This document shows positions 48,565 to 58,499 of a DNA stretch of 64,000 bases, one piece after another. This DNA comes from Pectinophora gossypiella (lineage: Eukaryota; Arthropoda; Insecta; Lepidoptera; Gelechiidae). The stretch spans positions 12,896,598-12,960,597 of the forward strand of contig NC_065421.1 in the NCBI RefSeq assembly GCF_024362695.1, in the 5' to 3' direction. Every line of letters starts with the position of its first letter. Position 1 is the first letter of the stretch. The position numbers and the translations under genes are program-made. The notes under the pieces were generated by a model. It was given only the letters and a program-made list of their open reading frames with translations. It had not been told where the DNA came from and searched no databases.

Positions 48565-48670
48565 CGGACAGGATGGTGTAACGGTTAACACGCTCGTCCC
48601 GACTTAACAAGAGTTGTGGGTTCAAGTCCCGTCCGAGCCAGACCTTTTCGATTTATTTTTCTCTTTGAAA
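48565..48670 (+). repeat. tRNA-headed SINE-H
   Basis: GGATGGTGTAACGGTTAACA (A box), GTGGGTTCAAGTCCCGTCCG (B box), GAGCCAGACCTTTTCGATTT, ATTTTTCTCTTTG. Second copy of the short SINE at 9166. Confidence 0.72.
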
Positions 48671-48725
48671 TGCAAAATCTCCGTTAGGGATTTTCCTAAT
48701 CTTAATAAAGTCTTTGCTGGAGTTT

Positions 48726-48819
48726 GCACTGGGTGAGAGCCCTTAGCGCTCCCCATTTGTTCAGCCAAGTAGTTAATGGCAAATGAGGCAAATCTACATA
48801 TTAAGTCACGTCAAAAAAA
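48726..48819 (+). mobile_element. LINE-D, 94-bp 3' end with TSD
   Basis: GCACTGGGTGAGAGCCCTTA to GGCAAATCTACATATTAAGT and a 7-A tail; TSD GCTGGAGTTT (48716-48725, 48820-48829). Confidence 0.9.
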
Positions 48820-48889
48820 GCTGGAGTTTAATTTGCTTTTATTAGTCCCTTTAATTTTCTTTTTACCCAACTGCGGCGGAGCAAAAGAA

Positions 48890-48990
48890 GGGTTATTTAA
48901 AAACGACCTCTGTATTGCAAATGGTGTGATACTAATGACTGCAAAACTAAAGGCCCCGGGTTCGATTCCCGGTTTAAATTATTTGAGAAA
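48890..48990 (+). repeat. tRNA-like SINE relic
   Basis: AACGACCTCTGTATTGCAAA and CCGGGTTCGATTCCCGGTTT give A/B-box-like motifs at SINE spacing. Body not matched. Confidence 0.45.
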
Positions 48991-50358
48991 TTTTCTTTTC
49001 CAAATTAACTTTTTATTGTTTATCTACCAACCCGCATTGGAGGAGCGTCGTAGAAGAAACCTCCGTCGAGGAGAAAAGTCGTGAAGCCCGGTAGTGGGGG
49101 GGGGGGGGGGTGTAAGATATATTAAAAGCACTCTTACATTACTAATACCCGCGATTTCTTTCCCTTTACTGGAACGTACGCTGTATCCTTCACTATATCC
49201 CCAAAACATGTACGCGAATATTTTATGATAAACAATTGAGTAGTTAACGTGTAAAAACGCATATAAAAAACTCACTTTCGCTTTTATTAGTAAAGATTTC
49301 TTTGTGTAATTTTCGAAGATTAAATAAATCACAACGTGTTTTTTTCTTAAACGCATACTTAAGAGCTCACAAAAGGACACTCACCTGAAATACTTCCTTC
49401 AATAGTACACTCACAGATAAGATCAGATATTATCTTTGACAATACACCCACTTGTCTATAGATGTAAGGATCTATAGCGAGAGGACCTTATTTACCTCCA
49501 AAAAGATTTCATTCAAACACTAACACCGTTCACATCACAACACAATCCTTGTTTCAATGTCGACACACACTATCACGATTACAGTTAGATTATAGTTAGA
49601 TTACTCGGATTATGGCAATTGTAACTGTAATTTCATTGAAGGTCGGTTATAATCGGGCGGCGCGTCGACGGCGTAGCGTCTGCTACGGGCTACGCGCGCG
49701 CTACGACTGCCGTAGACCGCTCCCCTCTCCTCTTTTCAACCCTGTATTTAGGATGAGAACGCCGGGCGTTATCGTGTGTTTAATAAATTAATAAACTATT
49801 AATTTATTTATTAATAAATATAATAAAATTCAACTGTATAATAAATGCCAGAACATGTTAAAAAACAAAAATATTTAACTTTTCAATAATTTTACATTTA
49901 ATTTTGAATTTCCCGTTTCGTAGATGCAATGTATTTATTTTTCCCTGCGAATTCATTAAATTGTTACACGTACTTCCTGTTACTTGAGTACCATCTTATT
50001 CTATATTTTTTACTCGAGTAGATTCTTTATTAAAAAAAGAGTACGTAATTTTATATTTAAATAAATAGGTATTTATATTCCTTTTAAACTTAAGGTAAAC
50101 GATATTTTTTTAATTGTAAGGTATTTTAAGATGAAAACATCAAATTGCACAAACACATATTTGTATATTTATTTGCTTTTATTTTTCTAAAGCCGTCAAT
50201 TTTTTTTCGGAATTACTTTTCCTTATTCTTCAAGTTTTTTTTTCTATTTGGCCAAGGTGTTCTGCTATGGTAGCCACAAGTTGAAAGGAAGGCATTCCAT
50301 CCATTTCATCTACGGACAACTAGTTGTCGGCAGGTATTTCATCCTTATGTTATGGATA
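48991..50358. other. Unassigned DNA, one GC-rich patch
   Basis: No gene or family recognised. A G run lies at 49096-49109. A GC-rich, CG-dense patch (49655-49730: GGCGGCGCGTCGACGGCG, GCTACGCGCGCGCTACGACT) stands out from the AT-rich background. 49190-49290 resembles a common dispersed-repeat end (ATTTTATGATAAACAATTGA). Confidence 0.4.
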
Positions 50359-50893
50359 TATCGTGGCCAGATCTTAGAATTGATCATTTCATGATGTGTT
50401 CGATTATTTCATGAAATAGCCAACTTAAGCTGACCATAGCGTTGAAACGTTAACGTTTAATAATATTTCAATCCACGTTTGGTCATATCATTAATGTAGG
50501 CGGTGTTCATGCTATGTGGTGTAATAAAAATGCGAAAAGTGTTGCCCGATAATCAATTATTTTCTTAGGTTCAAAATTATTTGCCTAATCTACTATCTAT
50601 ATGGAAAATTGTACAATTACATCCACCATTATATTATGCAAAACAAAGCGACACCAGCGCCACTACCGGTGGATAATGTTACTAATTCTACGATATGATT
50701 GCCAAAGCTTGTCATATCATGGAGTAATCATGAATTTAGTCGCTCATATCGTTAAATGTTTTGTGTTCATTGATCTGGCCAAACCACATGATAATGCGGC
50801 CAACGAGTGCTATTCTATTTCATGAAATATGACCATTTCATGAAATGATCGGACACATCATGAAATGATCACTTCTAAGATCTGGCCACGACA
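50359..50893. mobile_element. Foldback MITE rich in ATTTCATGA (about 535 bp)
   Basis: Left arm TCGTGGCCAGATCTTAGAAT, TGATCATTTCATGATGTGTT; right arm GACACATCATGAAATGATCA, CTTCTAAGATCTGGCCACGA. Near-complementary over about 55 bp. Flanks both read GATATA. The short palindrome ATTTCATGAAAT occurs at least three times in the arms. Non-coding; superfamily unknown. Confidence 0.8.
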
Positions 50894-51220
50894 GATATAC
50901 CACCAATCCGCACTAAACGTTTTGCCTTTTCCTTTTTGATGCGAACAGCAAAGGACTGGAACTATTTGTCGTCGTCTGTTATTCCAAGTCGTTATAACCT
51001 GACAGCCTTGAAGGCTGGAATGAATAGGCATTTGCTAGGTAAGCGTAATCCACTCTAGACCAGATCGTCACTTACCATCAGGTCAGATTTTGATCAAACG
51101 CGAGCCTATATTATTAACAGAAAAGACAAGATGTATCAACATCTACTATACTTTTTTTTAAGGATAGACAGACAACTAAAGCCGCAAACTATATCGGCTT
51201 CCAGCTACATGGGGCATGCA
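50894..51220. other. LINE-like C-terminal relic, doubtful
   Basis: AACTATTTGTCGTCGTCTGT, GACAGCCTTGAAGGCTGGAA and AATAGGCATTTGCTAGGTAA, then CATCAGGTCAGATTTTGATC resemble the last codons and 3' region of Jockey-type LINEs (FKxxLNRHL-like ending). Too short and shifted to assign. Confidence 0.35.
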
Positions 51221-51225
51221 ATATA

Positions 51226-51396
51226 CAGGGTGTTAGTGACATCGTAACTTTAAGGGATGATTCAGAACAGGATTCTGAGTTGATATCAAGTGGATTCTTC
51301 CTATACTTTGCGATAGAAAATTCCACTTGATATTAGCTCAGAATAATAAGCCGAATCATCCGTCTTAGTATTCGTTACGATATCACTAACACCCTG
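51226..51396 (+). mobile_element. MITE family F, reference copy (171 bp)
   Basis: CAGGGTGTTAGTGACATCGT at left, GATATCACTAACACCCTG at right, TA duplicated at 51224-51225 and 51397-51398. Arms TTCTGAGTTGATATCAAGTG / CACTTGATATTAGCTCAGAA. Cleanest ends in the family. Confidence 0.9.
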
Positions 51397-51499
51397 TATG
51401 TGGTGTACCACATGTTAGTAAACATTGACATGATCATTCCCGAGAAATGCGTTTCGTTTACAAAGTCTACGTTTTTATCCTTTTCAATATGTAAACCGT

Positions 51500-51682
51500 G
51501 ACTACATCTTGGTTTCTCGATCTTAAAATCCAAAGTTCTATTCCCGGTTGGGTCATATCAGTTTGGTAGGGATATTGCACGCTGATCATCCTATTGTCCG
51601 TAAGAAAGATGATCCGTACTTCGGAAGCCATGTCAAGGGCTTTTGGCGACTCAATAATAACCACAGGGTTGCTGAGTGATAT
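51500..51682 (+). repeat. SINE-C, shortened
   Basis: CTATTCCCGGTTGGGTCATA, GATCATCCTATTGTCCG, GATGATCCGTACTTCGGAAG, then a jump to AAGGGCTTTTGGCGACTCAA and CACAGGGTTGCTGAG. The centre (TTACTGATGTAAGTAG) is deleted. Confidence 0.68.
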
Positions 51683-51689
51683 TAATCTA

Positions 51690-51780
51690 TTTTCCAAACA
51701 CGAATTCAAACTCATAAAGTTGAATTCAGTTGTTTAGAACCCGAACCGGGATTCAAACTCTAGTTATCATACAGTTACTA
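51690..51780 (-). repeat. Repeat I fragment
   Basis: TTTCCAAACACGAATTCAAA, TTTAGAACCCGAACCGGGAT, TCAAACTCTAGTTATC: B-box part of the tRNA-like head on the minus strand. Confidence 0.55.
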
Positions 51781-51919
51781 CCATTTTATATCCGACATAC
51801 CTTCAATTATTATTAACAACTGTTCTCTCTTGTCTATTTATAGTTATTTAAATGTCTGGTATTGAATGTGTTTCTCTAGTTATTAAATAATTTGTAATAC
51901 GAGTATATAGCCTCATTGG

Positions 51920-52075
51920 TTTTTAAAAGACGTGTTGCTGTTGCAGTTTCTTGTCATTTCTTCTCCTCAGCCATAACACCTTGCGAAATGACGTAAATTC
52001 AAAAATGTTACATTGTACTTCAACAAGTTTATCCATGATAATTACGTTGAATAAATGATTCTGAATTCTGAAACC
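51920..52075 (+). repeat. LINE 3' end (family O)
   Basis: GACGTGTTGCTGTTGCAGTT, TCTTGTCATTTCTTCTCCTC, GTACTTCAACAAGTTTATCC, ATTACGTTGAATAAATGATT, ending with TTCTGAATTCTGAA repeats. Partner of 23465-23635. Confidence 0.68.
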
Positions 52076-52299
52076 CGTGATACTACGATATTAACTCTGT
52101 AAATATTCAAGGTTCTTACATGTGACATGTTTTGGAACTCGTGTCGTTTTGATTTTACATATTTAAGTGAAACAAGAACAAAGAAAGTTTTAATTGGATT
52201 TCGTTATGTGATATATTGCAGTTTCCTGGAATCTTCGAGATTATTTTGAAAATTTCTTTATTAACTTTTCGAGGTGTATTTACGTACCTACTTTTGACC

Positions 52300-52560
52300 T
52301 ACTCCTCGGGGGTGGACGACGATTTCCCTTATTCAGACCAATATGGACGATTATTATGATTTTATTGCACAAAAACAAATACATAGAATCACTTTCAACT
52401 AGAATTATGTGCTTATACTTAATAATAATTAAAAATTGGACAGGGGTCCCCAAACTAGGCGGGTGCCTGTATCTTGGGGAACCAGTTAAAAATTTGAAGC
52501 CTAAATAAAAATAGAAATTCAAAAACAATATAATATTCAGAGTATAAAGAAAGAGGTAAG
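52300..52560 (-). repeat. LINE-D scrap interrupted by another LINE tail
   Basis: GGGTGGACGACGATTTCCCT and TATTCAGACCAATATGGACG are a damaged LINE-D start; from 52345 a minus-strand tail (GATTTTATTGCACAAAAACA ... GGACAGGGGTCCCCAAACTA) intervenes, and LINE-D resumes at 52605. Confidence 0.5.
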
Positions 52561-52602
52561 TTGAACTATATAATTAAAAGTAAAAATAAGTATCAAATAT
52601 AA

Positions 52603-52870
52603 ACCGACTCAGACAACGCCCTGAGCCGTTCCTTAAATTTTCGTGCCAGGTGACAGCCACCAACGCACTCCATTGGTCCGGCCAAGTAGGAAATGCCATG
52701 TAAGGCAAACCTACTCCATATAACTCTTTTCTACAACATATAACATATAAGTATATAAGTATGAATTTTATACCGGATGAGAGCCCTCAGCGCACCCCAT
52801 ATGTCCGGCCGGGTTGGTTAGTTAATGCCATCTTCGGCAAATCTACAATAAGTCACGTCAAAAAAAAGTA
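52603..52870 (+). repeat. LINE-D 3' ends, two pieces
   Basis: First piece to 52715: GACTCAGACAACGCCCTGAG, GGTCCGGCCAAGTAGGAAAT, GGCAAACCTACTCCATATAA. Second piece 52772-52868: TACCGGATGAGAGCCCTCAG, GCAAATCTACAATAAGTCAC, A7. They overlap in LINE-D coordinates, so they are two insertions, not one split copy. Confidence 0.72.
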
Positions 52871-53181
52871 TTATAAGTCATGTCAAAAATAGTGTTCTTC
52901 CTTTGTATGGTTTTGTATTATTTCAAGAATGCGACTTATGATCGGCCAACTACAGACGACTTGTGTGCTTAAATAGTCACGCTGGTGGTAAACGCGTCGA
53001 TAATGGTCGAAATAACAAAGAATAACACTACTAGATACTCCGCGCCCAGCATCAATGCGAGCTTGAAAAGAGCTTGATATACCTTCGTGGAACTTCTTCC
53101 TTCGGTACTACTTCTTATGCTTCGGTACTACATTTGCAATTTATTCTGATGATTTGAGCTGTATCTCTTAATACGAGTATT

Positions 53182-53554
53182 GGCCCCGATTCCTGCAGAC
53201 ACCGCCTAATTTTATTTTAAGTTATATCCGTCATTTTCATATCCGTCGAAAAGGAAAGGGACGGATGATTCACAGCTCTTAATTTTAGGAAGAATGAGTA
53301 AATGAATGAATAACCCGGGCGAATCAAAAAGGTATGTCACTGGTATGCAATCCGTTTGACGTGCTGTCTACTTACCTGTGTCGGGTTATTGACTGATGTA
53401 AAATTTTTAGACGGTTGTTTTAGATTTGTCCTTAAAATTGACGTGTGTTCCATAAATATGCTTGTCGATTACCCGTCCTTTTCCTTTTCGGCGGATAAGA
53501 AAATGACAGATATAACTTAAAATAAAATTAGATGGTATTTACAGGAATTAGCAC
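53182..53554 (+). mobile_element. MITE family E (373 bp, long form)
   Basis: GGCCCCGATTCCTGCAGACA at left, TTTACAGGAATTAGCAC at right. Almost the same as 6610-6988 including the ATCCGTTTGACGTGCTGTCT centre; it lacks a few bases (TAAATTTTATG becomes TAAATATG). Confidence 0.88.
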
Positions 53555-53574
53555 AATTGAGAGCACAGACGTAA

Positions 53575-53845
53575 AGTTGCGTCTATAATCATCTCCCTAG
53601 TGATATCCCGTGTTTGACGGCGTCCGCTTAACATAACATTTGACAGTTCCGGTTTTTTACAAAGTCAAACCTACCATATAAGTCACGACAAAAAAAAATG
53701 TTCTTCCTTGGTATGGTTTCGTATCACTTCAAGAATGCGGCTTATAACGGTAGTTATATGAGGTGTTTTTTTACAGAAGCGACTGCCTGTCTGAGCTTCC
53801 GACCCGCGAAGGGAAAACCAGCGCTATACAGATCACGTACCATCG
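53575..53845 (-). repeat. Repeat I fragments
   Basis: 53583-53660: AATCATCTCCCTAGTGATAT, GGCGTCCGCTTAACATAACA. 53765-53840: TTTTTTACAGAAGCGACTGC, CGACCCGCGAAGGGAAAACC, GCGCTATACAG. Between them is CATATAAGTCACGACAAAAA, a LINE-D-like end that may have inserted into the repeat. Confidence 0.6.
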
Positions 53846-53959
53846 AAACACATTTCATTTAGTCGCTTCTATAAAAAAACCGAAACTATCAATACATACA
53901 GATTGGTTAACGGGCACTGAAATAAAACCGTGAGATGTTTCTGGAGATGATAAAACATA

Positions 53960-54030
53960 ATATAACATCGCGTCTGTATCCCCAAAGTGGTAGGCATAAG
54001 TACACCACACACCCACTCCTTGCCAGATAC
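53960..54030 (+). repeat. Repeat L fragment
   Basis: TATAACATCGCGTCTGTATC, CCCAAAGTGGTAGGCATAAG, CACCCACTCCTTGCCAGATA. Confidence 0.5.
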
Positions 54031-54032
54031 GT

Positions 54033-54195
54033 AGAGTAGTCCCACTGCTGGGCACAGGCCTCCCCTCAATCAACCGGAGGGGGTATGGAGCATACTCCAC
54101 CAAGCTGCTCCAATACGGGTTGGAGGTGCTTTCACGGCTAATAGCCGGGACCAACGGCTTAACGAGCCCTCCGAAGCACGGAATCATCTTACTCG
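54033..54195 (-). repeat. SINE-A, headless
   Basis: AGTCCCACTGCTGGGCACAG to CGAAGCACGGAATCATCTTA on the minus strand. The head half is missing; sequence jumps to a LINE tail (GTAATATAAAAATAGTTTAT) at 54190. Confidence 0.82.
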
Positions 54196-54340
54196 TAATA
54201 TAAAAATAGTTTATTAAAACACACACACAAAAACAAGACGATAAAACATTTAAAATTTTCACAAAACATTTACAAAAAAGCAAAACGGGTGTTCGTCGAA
54301 ATGTTCATAATAAACCTTAAATTTTAAAAATCATGTCTAA
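54196..54340 (-). repeat. LINE 3' end
   Basis: AATAGTTTATTAAAACACAC, ACACAAAAACAAGACGATAA, GCAAAACGGGTGTTCGTCG; similar to 44510-44580. Its position at the SINE-A break suggests it inserted there, removing or displacing the SINE head. Confidence 0.45.
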
Positions 54341-54489
54341 CTATCCTATAAGTATTCCCTAAGCAGGATATGAAATACCGTGTGTTTATATTTATGTTTA
54401 CAACATTTTGGAGAGTAATAGATAACTTTGCAAAATATACCCGTCTCGTTTTGACGCACGGTTCACCCATCCCCCGCGCATGGTGCGAG

Positions 54490-54796
54490 TGATGAACTAA
54501 GGGAGATCTTAATAATAATAATAATAACAATATCTGAGAAAATACATAAATATACAGATTTAAAAGAAGAAGTAACAAGAATATGGAAACAAGATAAATT
54601 ATATATAGTTCCAATAGTTGTGTCCACCACAGGTATTATCCCCAAACATTTACATCATAGCTTGAAATTATTAGATCTGAATAGAAATACATACATAAAC
54701 TTACAGAAAGCCTCAATTCTGAACACCTGCCGGATAGTTAGAAAGTTCCTCCAAACAGATGAATGCGACACATCGACAACAGTTGCAAATCCTTAG
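54490..54796 (+). pseudogene. LINE C-terminal domain, in frame to a stop
   Basis: Frame without ATG: EKIHKYTDLKEEVTRIWKQD, KLYIVPIVVSTTGIIPKHLH, LNRNTYINLQKASILNTCRI, VRKFLQTDE and stop at 54794. The order EK..KY.DL..E...W......VPIV.S..G.IPK...L..L.L.....LQKA.L..T..VRKFL is a recurrent C-terminal module of arthropod LINE ORF2 proteins. Catalytic part absent; preceded by an (ATA)n array at 54511-54527 that disrupts the frame. Confidence 0.72.
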
Positions 54797-54851
54797 TACC
54801 TATGTTATTTACTTGGCGCCAGCCCGTAAATATCATACATATACCAGCATT

Positions 54852-55160
54852 CTTCATCTTCTATCGTGTGGGTTGTGAGGTGGAGTATCAACCTCATCCA
54901 CCCTGGTGTCAGGGTTATTATTGAGCCGCCAAAAGCCCCTGACATGGCTCATGTAACGACTACATACTTACATCAGTAAGTAGTAACCGGGACCAACGGC
55001 TTAACGTGCCTTCCGAAGCACGGATCATCTTACTTTCGGATAATCTGGTGATCAGCCAGTAATGCCCTAACCAAACTAGGGACCACAAAGTAATTTTTGT
55101 GATATGTCCCCACCGGGAATCGAACCCGGAACCTCCGGATCGTGAGGCCAACGCTCAACC
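54852..55160 (-). repeat. SINE-C, full length with 9-bp TSD
   Basis: Most complete SINE-C. Right end (minus-strand head): GGTTGAGCGTTGGCCTCACG, GTTCCGGGTTCGATTCCCGG (B box). Then ACTTTGTGGTCCCTAGTTTG, GATCACCAGATTATCCG, shared core, CTTACTGATGTAAGTATGTA, GACACCAGGGTGGATGAGGT and CACACGATAGAAGATG tail. TSD ACCAGCATT (54843-54851, 55161-55169). Confidence 0.88.
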
Positions 55161-55169
55161 ACCAGCATT

Positions 55170-55650
55170 AAGCTGAGATAACAGCATTAAGCTCACTTGT
55201 AATATTTGGTCGTAGCGGCAAGCACGCTATGAACGTTCCTGACAACAGTACCTATGCAAAATTTTATGATAATCAGTTAAGTAGTTAAGACGTGAAAGCG
55301 CATCAAAAAAAGTCGCTGTTGCGTTAACTATTTTAAACTCGCATCCTTATTACATGGAGAAAAACGTATTTTTATTTTGACGGGCCTATTATCCCATAGG
55401 TGTATCGATGCTATATATGCCTCTCGCTCACACAATCGCTCCCGCTTTCCTCTCCGCTCTCCTCCTATCACTCACACTCCCCCCTACAGAGCCTGCGTCA
55501 CGCACGCGCACTGCGCGCTACCCTGGGAGGCAAAAACCTCTGACTTGCATATTACCAATTTTTTCCTTCACTTAATTACAGCTAAACAAAGTAAAGACCT
55601 ACTTCCAAATAACAAGTAAGTACCTATTTGTATTTTTACTTCTTCTTTCA
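55170..55650. other. Unassigned DNA
   Basis: A block near 55240-55330 (TATGCAAAATTTTATGATAA, TCAGTTAAGTAGTTAAGACG) is of the common insect dispersed-repeat type also seen inverted near 49200. The rest, including a CT-rich stretch at 55430-55480, is unassigned. Confidence 0.4.
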
Positions 55651-55654
55651 TACA

Positions 55655-56035
55655 GGTTGTTCAATGACCAACCTAATCAACCCTGGTGTCAGGGTTACTA
55701 TTAAGCCGCCAAAGACCCCGGACATATTATGATATGAACGTAGCGTTATATAACGACTACATACTTAGTTAACACTTTCAAGGACAGAACGTCTACGGAC
55801 GTTCCGATTCCAAGGTGTCATCTACCTATTATGAACCATCAATGACTTATAGTCTCTCACAGTCTCTGTCCGTAAAAGGGTTAAATAGCAGCCGGAGGAG
55901 CTTCACGTGCACTCTAAAGCACGATCATATTACTTTCTAGACAGTTGGGTGATCAACCCTTACTATGTTCCCAAACCAAACTAGGGATCATAAAGAGACT
56001 TTTGTGATTCGTCCCCACCGGGACTCGATGCCGAA
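55655..56035 (-). repeat. SINE-C, old copy, split by piggyBac-type MITE
   Basis: CAACCTAATCAACCCTGGTG, CTATTAAGCCGCCAAAGACC, GACTACATACTTAGTT then after the MITE TAGCAGCCGGAGGAGCTTCA, GATCATATTACTTTCTAGAC, GGGATCATAAAGAGACTTTT, CGTCCCCACCGGGACTCGAT. Order and spacing fit SINE-C with many substitutions. Confidence 0.72.
55773..55880. mobile_element. piggyBac-type MITE (108 bp)
   Basis: TTAA on both sides (55769-55772, 55881-55884). Ends CACTTTCAAGGACAGA and, inward from the right, CCCTTTTACGGACAGA. Inverse orientation of 14613-14711: the two align over their whole length. Nested in SINE-C. Confidence 0.87.
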
Positions 56036-56342
56036 AGAAGTATAATTAACATTGAAGAACGATAATTATAATTTACAAGTTGTAAGTAATTATACAACTG
56101 ACAGTCACAATTGGTAATGAAATTCTGTGAATAGCTAATCATAATCATTCCAGACACTCCATTCAATATAAAAATTTATAAAACAGCTAATTATGTCGAA
56201 TGAAAAAGTTATTTGCAAGTTTGTCGAGTTTGTTGGGCGTTCTGCTTTTGTGATTTGATAATCTGATTTATGTTATGTCTAATGAGGTTCCTAATTCGCA
56301 CTTCTTGTGTAGTCTATAACGGTTCCGCGAGATATCCGAACC

Positions 56343-56560
56343 GTGTTCGTGCCCCTTCCGTGTCCCGTCCGAATCGCACTTGTACCCCTTCCGTGCCGCG
56401 ACCGTGCCCCTTTTATTCTACACTCGTATTCGGTTGTCTCATCATCATCATTATCAGCCGTACGACGCTCACTACTGATCTCCACGACGATCGGTCTTGC
56501 GCTGCCCGCATCCAGCGCCTTCACCAGATCGTCGGTCTACCTCGGTTGTCGGTCATTCGG
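56343..56560 (+). repeat. Short tandem-like block and dispersed repeat S
   Basis: 56343-56412: imperfect repeats of GTGCCCCTTCCGTG / GTACCCCTTCCGTG / GTGCCCCTTT. 56435-56555: CATCATCATCATTATCAGCC, GATCTCCACGACGATCGGTC, TTGCGCTGCCCGCATCCAGC, CACCAGATCGTCGGTCTACC, the kind of dispersed block seen widely in moth genomes. Apparent open frames in three phases here are due to GC content. Confidence 0.5.
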
Positions 56561-57376
56561 TTGTCTACTTGTATAGTAATAAGGTTTACTTTATTTTAGG
56601 TCTTTGTGTTTGGAAGAGTTCAAAAACTGTATAATATTATTACCAATATTACTTACTTTGATACATATTACGTCAGGACATACGGATCGAAATGGAAGCC
56701 GTCTTTTTTGAAGTCGATTTAAAATATAAAAAGGTTTTTGATCTGTTTTTCGCTGGAATGAAAAGGCAATTCCATGCCTCTAGGCATTTATTATTAGACA
56801 CAACCTTTTTAATAAATAATTGTGGATCTTTTTTTACCAACGAATATCATTTGCAATGTTCCACAGACACAAAAAATGTATGTAGCAACAAAATGACAAA
56901 TACTAAGTGAATATAAAATTTCTAAACAATGGAGACTGTACAGACGGGCGGTAGATTTAAAAAAGCAGTATAACTAAAAAACCAACTATTGGACTAATTT
57001 GACAACTAATATGCTTCTGCCATGCCAACCGCAAAAATGGCTGGTGTCCAAAGATAAAACCCAACACAATAAAGTACGTCAAACCGTCATGTTCAAAGGT
57101 GAGACATTACTCAAAAAATTAAAACTGAAATCAAGATTACTTATTGTCAAAGTTTGTGGAAGTCATAGGTAGTAACAGAAATTACTAACCACTGCTTCGA
57201 AATGTGTCATAGTTGAGGAGGAGAAAACTCCTGGCACACGCGCGTCTGATTGTGTGACATCTGACGCCATACGATTGAAGTCTAAACTATGAGTGAGGTA
57301 AACCTAGCTCAGATGCTGGTGGGAAGCAGAAAGTTGCCATTCTATGCGTAGTATTATTCCTTATTCTATACCCTCG
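56561..57376. other. Unassigned DNA
   Basis: No element recognised. A 72-codon frame at 56692-56910 (MEAVFFEVDLKYKKVFDLFF...) has no family known to me; it lacks any supporting gene context. Confidence 0.35.
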
Positions 57377-57515
57377 CGGCACTGCGACCGCGCGGCGTGA
57401 ATTATAATCGAGGACTTTGACCAGTAGCCGAACGACGTATATCCACGTAGATAGCATTCGCTTCGTCTATTGGTCGAAAACCTTGATATAATTCGGCGCG
57501 GTTGTCGTCCAGTAC
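57377..57515. mobile_element. Imperfect foldback element (about 139 bp)
   Basis: Left arm GACCGCGCGGCGTGAATTAT, CGAGGACTTTGACCAGTAGC; right arm CGTCTATTGGTCGAAAACCT, TATAATTCGGCGCGGTTGTC. Arms of about 50 bp with mismatches. GC-rich outer stem. Old palindromic MITE or a stable RNA-like hairpin; no second copy seen here. Confidence 0.55.
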
Positions 57516-57948
57516 CTGCTCTGATAAATCACTAGTTCCACAGAAATACTACATATACTTTTTTCAACAAATTTCAGAGAAGCAGAGGTTTTTAACCATC
57601 ACCATTAAAAAAAAAATACCTACGCGTTTCCCAGCAAGACTATGCCCCCTCTAGCTACCAACCTGCGGGTGTCCTTTGAATTTTTAACGAACGCTTCTCG
57701 AGCCAAATTGAAAAAGAAACTACCGTGCATAAATTGTGACACGTTCAACGAGATTTGGTCCTTTTTTAACAAAAACGAAAGTTTGCCTTTTGTTGCTACG
57801 AATTGCGTAAAGTAAATTAGGAACTTAAACTTTGATACTTCGTTGATTGTGCAGTTAAGTTTCAACTTCAAGAAGTTGAACAGCAATGTGTTGATTGAAA
57901 GTAATGGAAGTCAACGAGCAAATTGTTTATAAGTACTTCTTTCAATAT

Positions 57949-58243
57949 CAACATAATCAGCCCATTAACGTCCCCACTGCTGGAGCACGGGCCTTCTCTA
58001 TGGATGGATAGGGAGATCGGGCCTTAAACCATCACGCGGGCCCGGTGCGGATTGATGGTTATTAACGACTGCTAATGCAGCCAGGACCAACGGCTTAACG
58101 TGCCTTCCGAAGCACGGAGGAGCTCGAGATGAAAACTTCTTTTTTTTGTGGTCACCCATCCTATGACCGGCCTTTGCGAAAGTTGCTTAACTTCAACAAT
58201 CGCAGACCGAGCGCGTTTACCGCTGCGCCACCGAGCTCCTATC
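57949..58243 (-). repeat. SINE-B, full length with 13-bp TSD
   Basis: Minus strand, complete head (GAGCTCGGTGGCGCAGCGGT), 5S-like part intact (GAAGTTAAGCAACTTTCGC, GGATGGGTGACCAC), core and tail; tail lacks the (GAT)n array (CAACATAATCAGCCC). TSD CTTCTTTCAATAT (57936-57948, 58244-58256). Confidence 0.95.
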
Positions 58244-58499
58244 CTTCTTTCAATATAAGTAACAGCAAGCAGCAAGTATAAGTACTAGACAGTAGCGGGT
58301 CGCTAGTTTTTATTTTTTTACTTATATTAAAAGCTTCGCACGGGTAGTGTATTAAAGTGAGTGTAAAGTCGATAGTTTTAAAAATAAAATATTTTTCGAA
58401 CAAACTTACACCACTTATTTTACCCCTTTGTAAAGGTTGTTAGGAAAAATATTTTAACAAATTTTAATTTCTTTAATAATTTGAAAACCCTAGTATTAA

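Noticed and set aside
2330..48990. tRNA genes at 2330, 4876, 9166, 18206, 48565, 48890
   Set aside because: A and B boxes are good but acceptor stems do not pair and each is followed by a SINE body or recurs with one; called SINE heads.
56291..56599. Overlapping open frames on both strands near 56.3-56.6 kb
   Set aside because: Open in several phases because of local GC richness and a repeat S fragment; no domain recognised.
57620..57886. 88-codon minus-strand frame (ends LVARGGIVLLGNA)
   Set aside because: Looks repeat-like but I could not match it to a LINE family or to another copy in the window, so no call is made.
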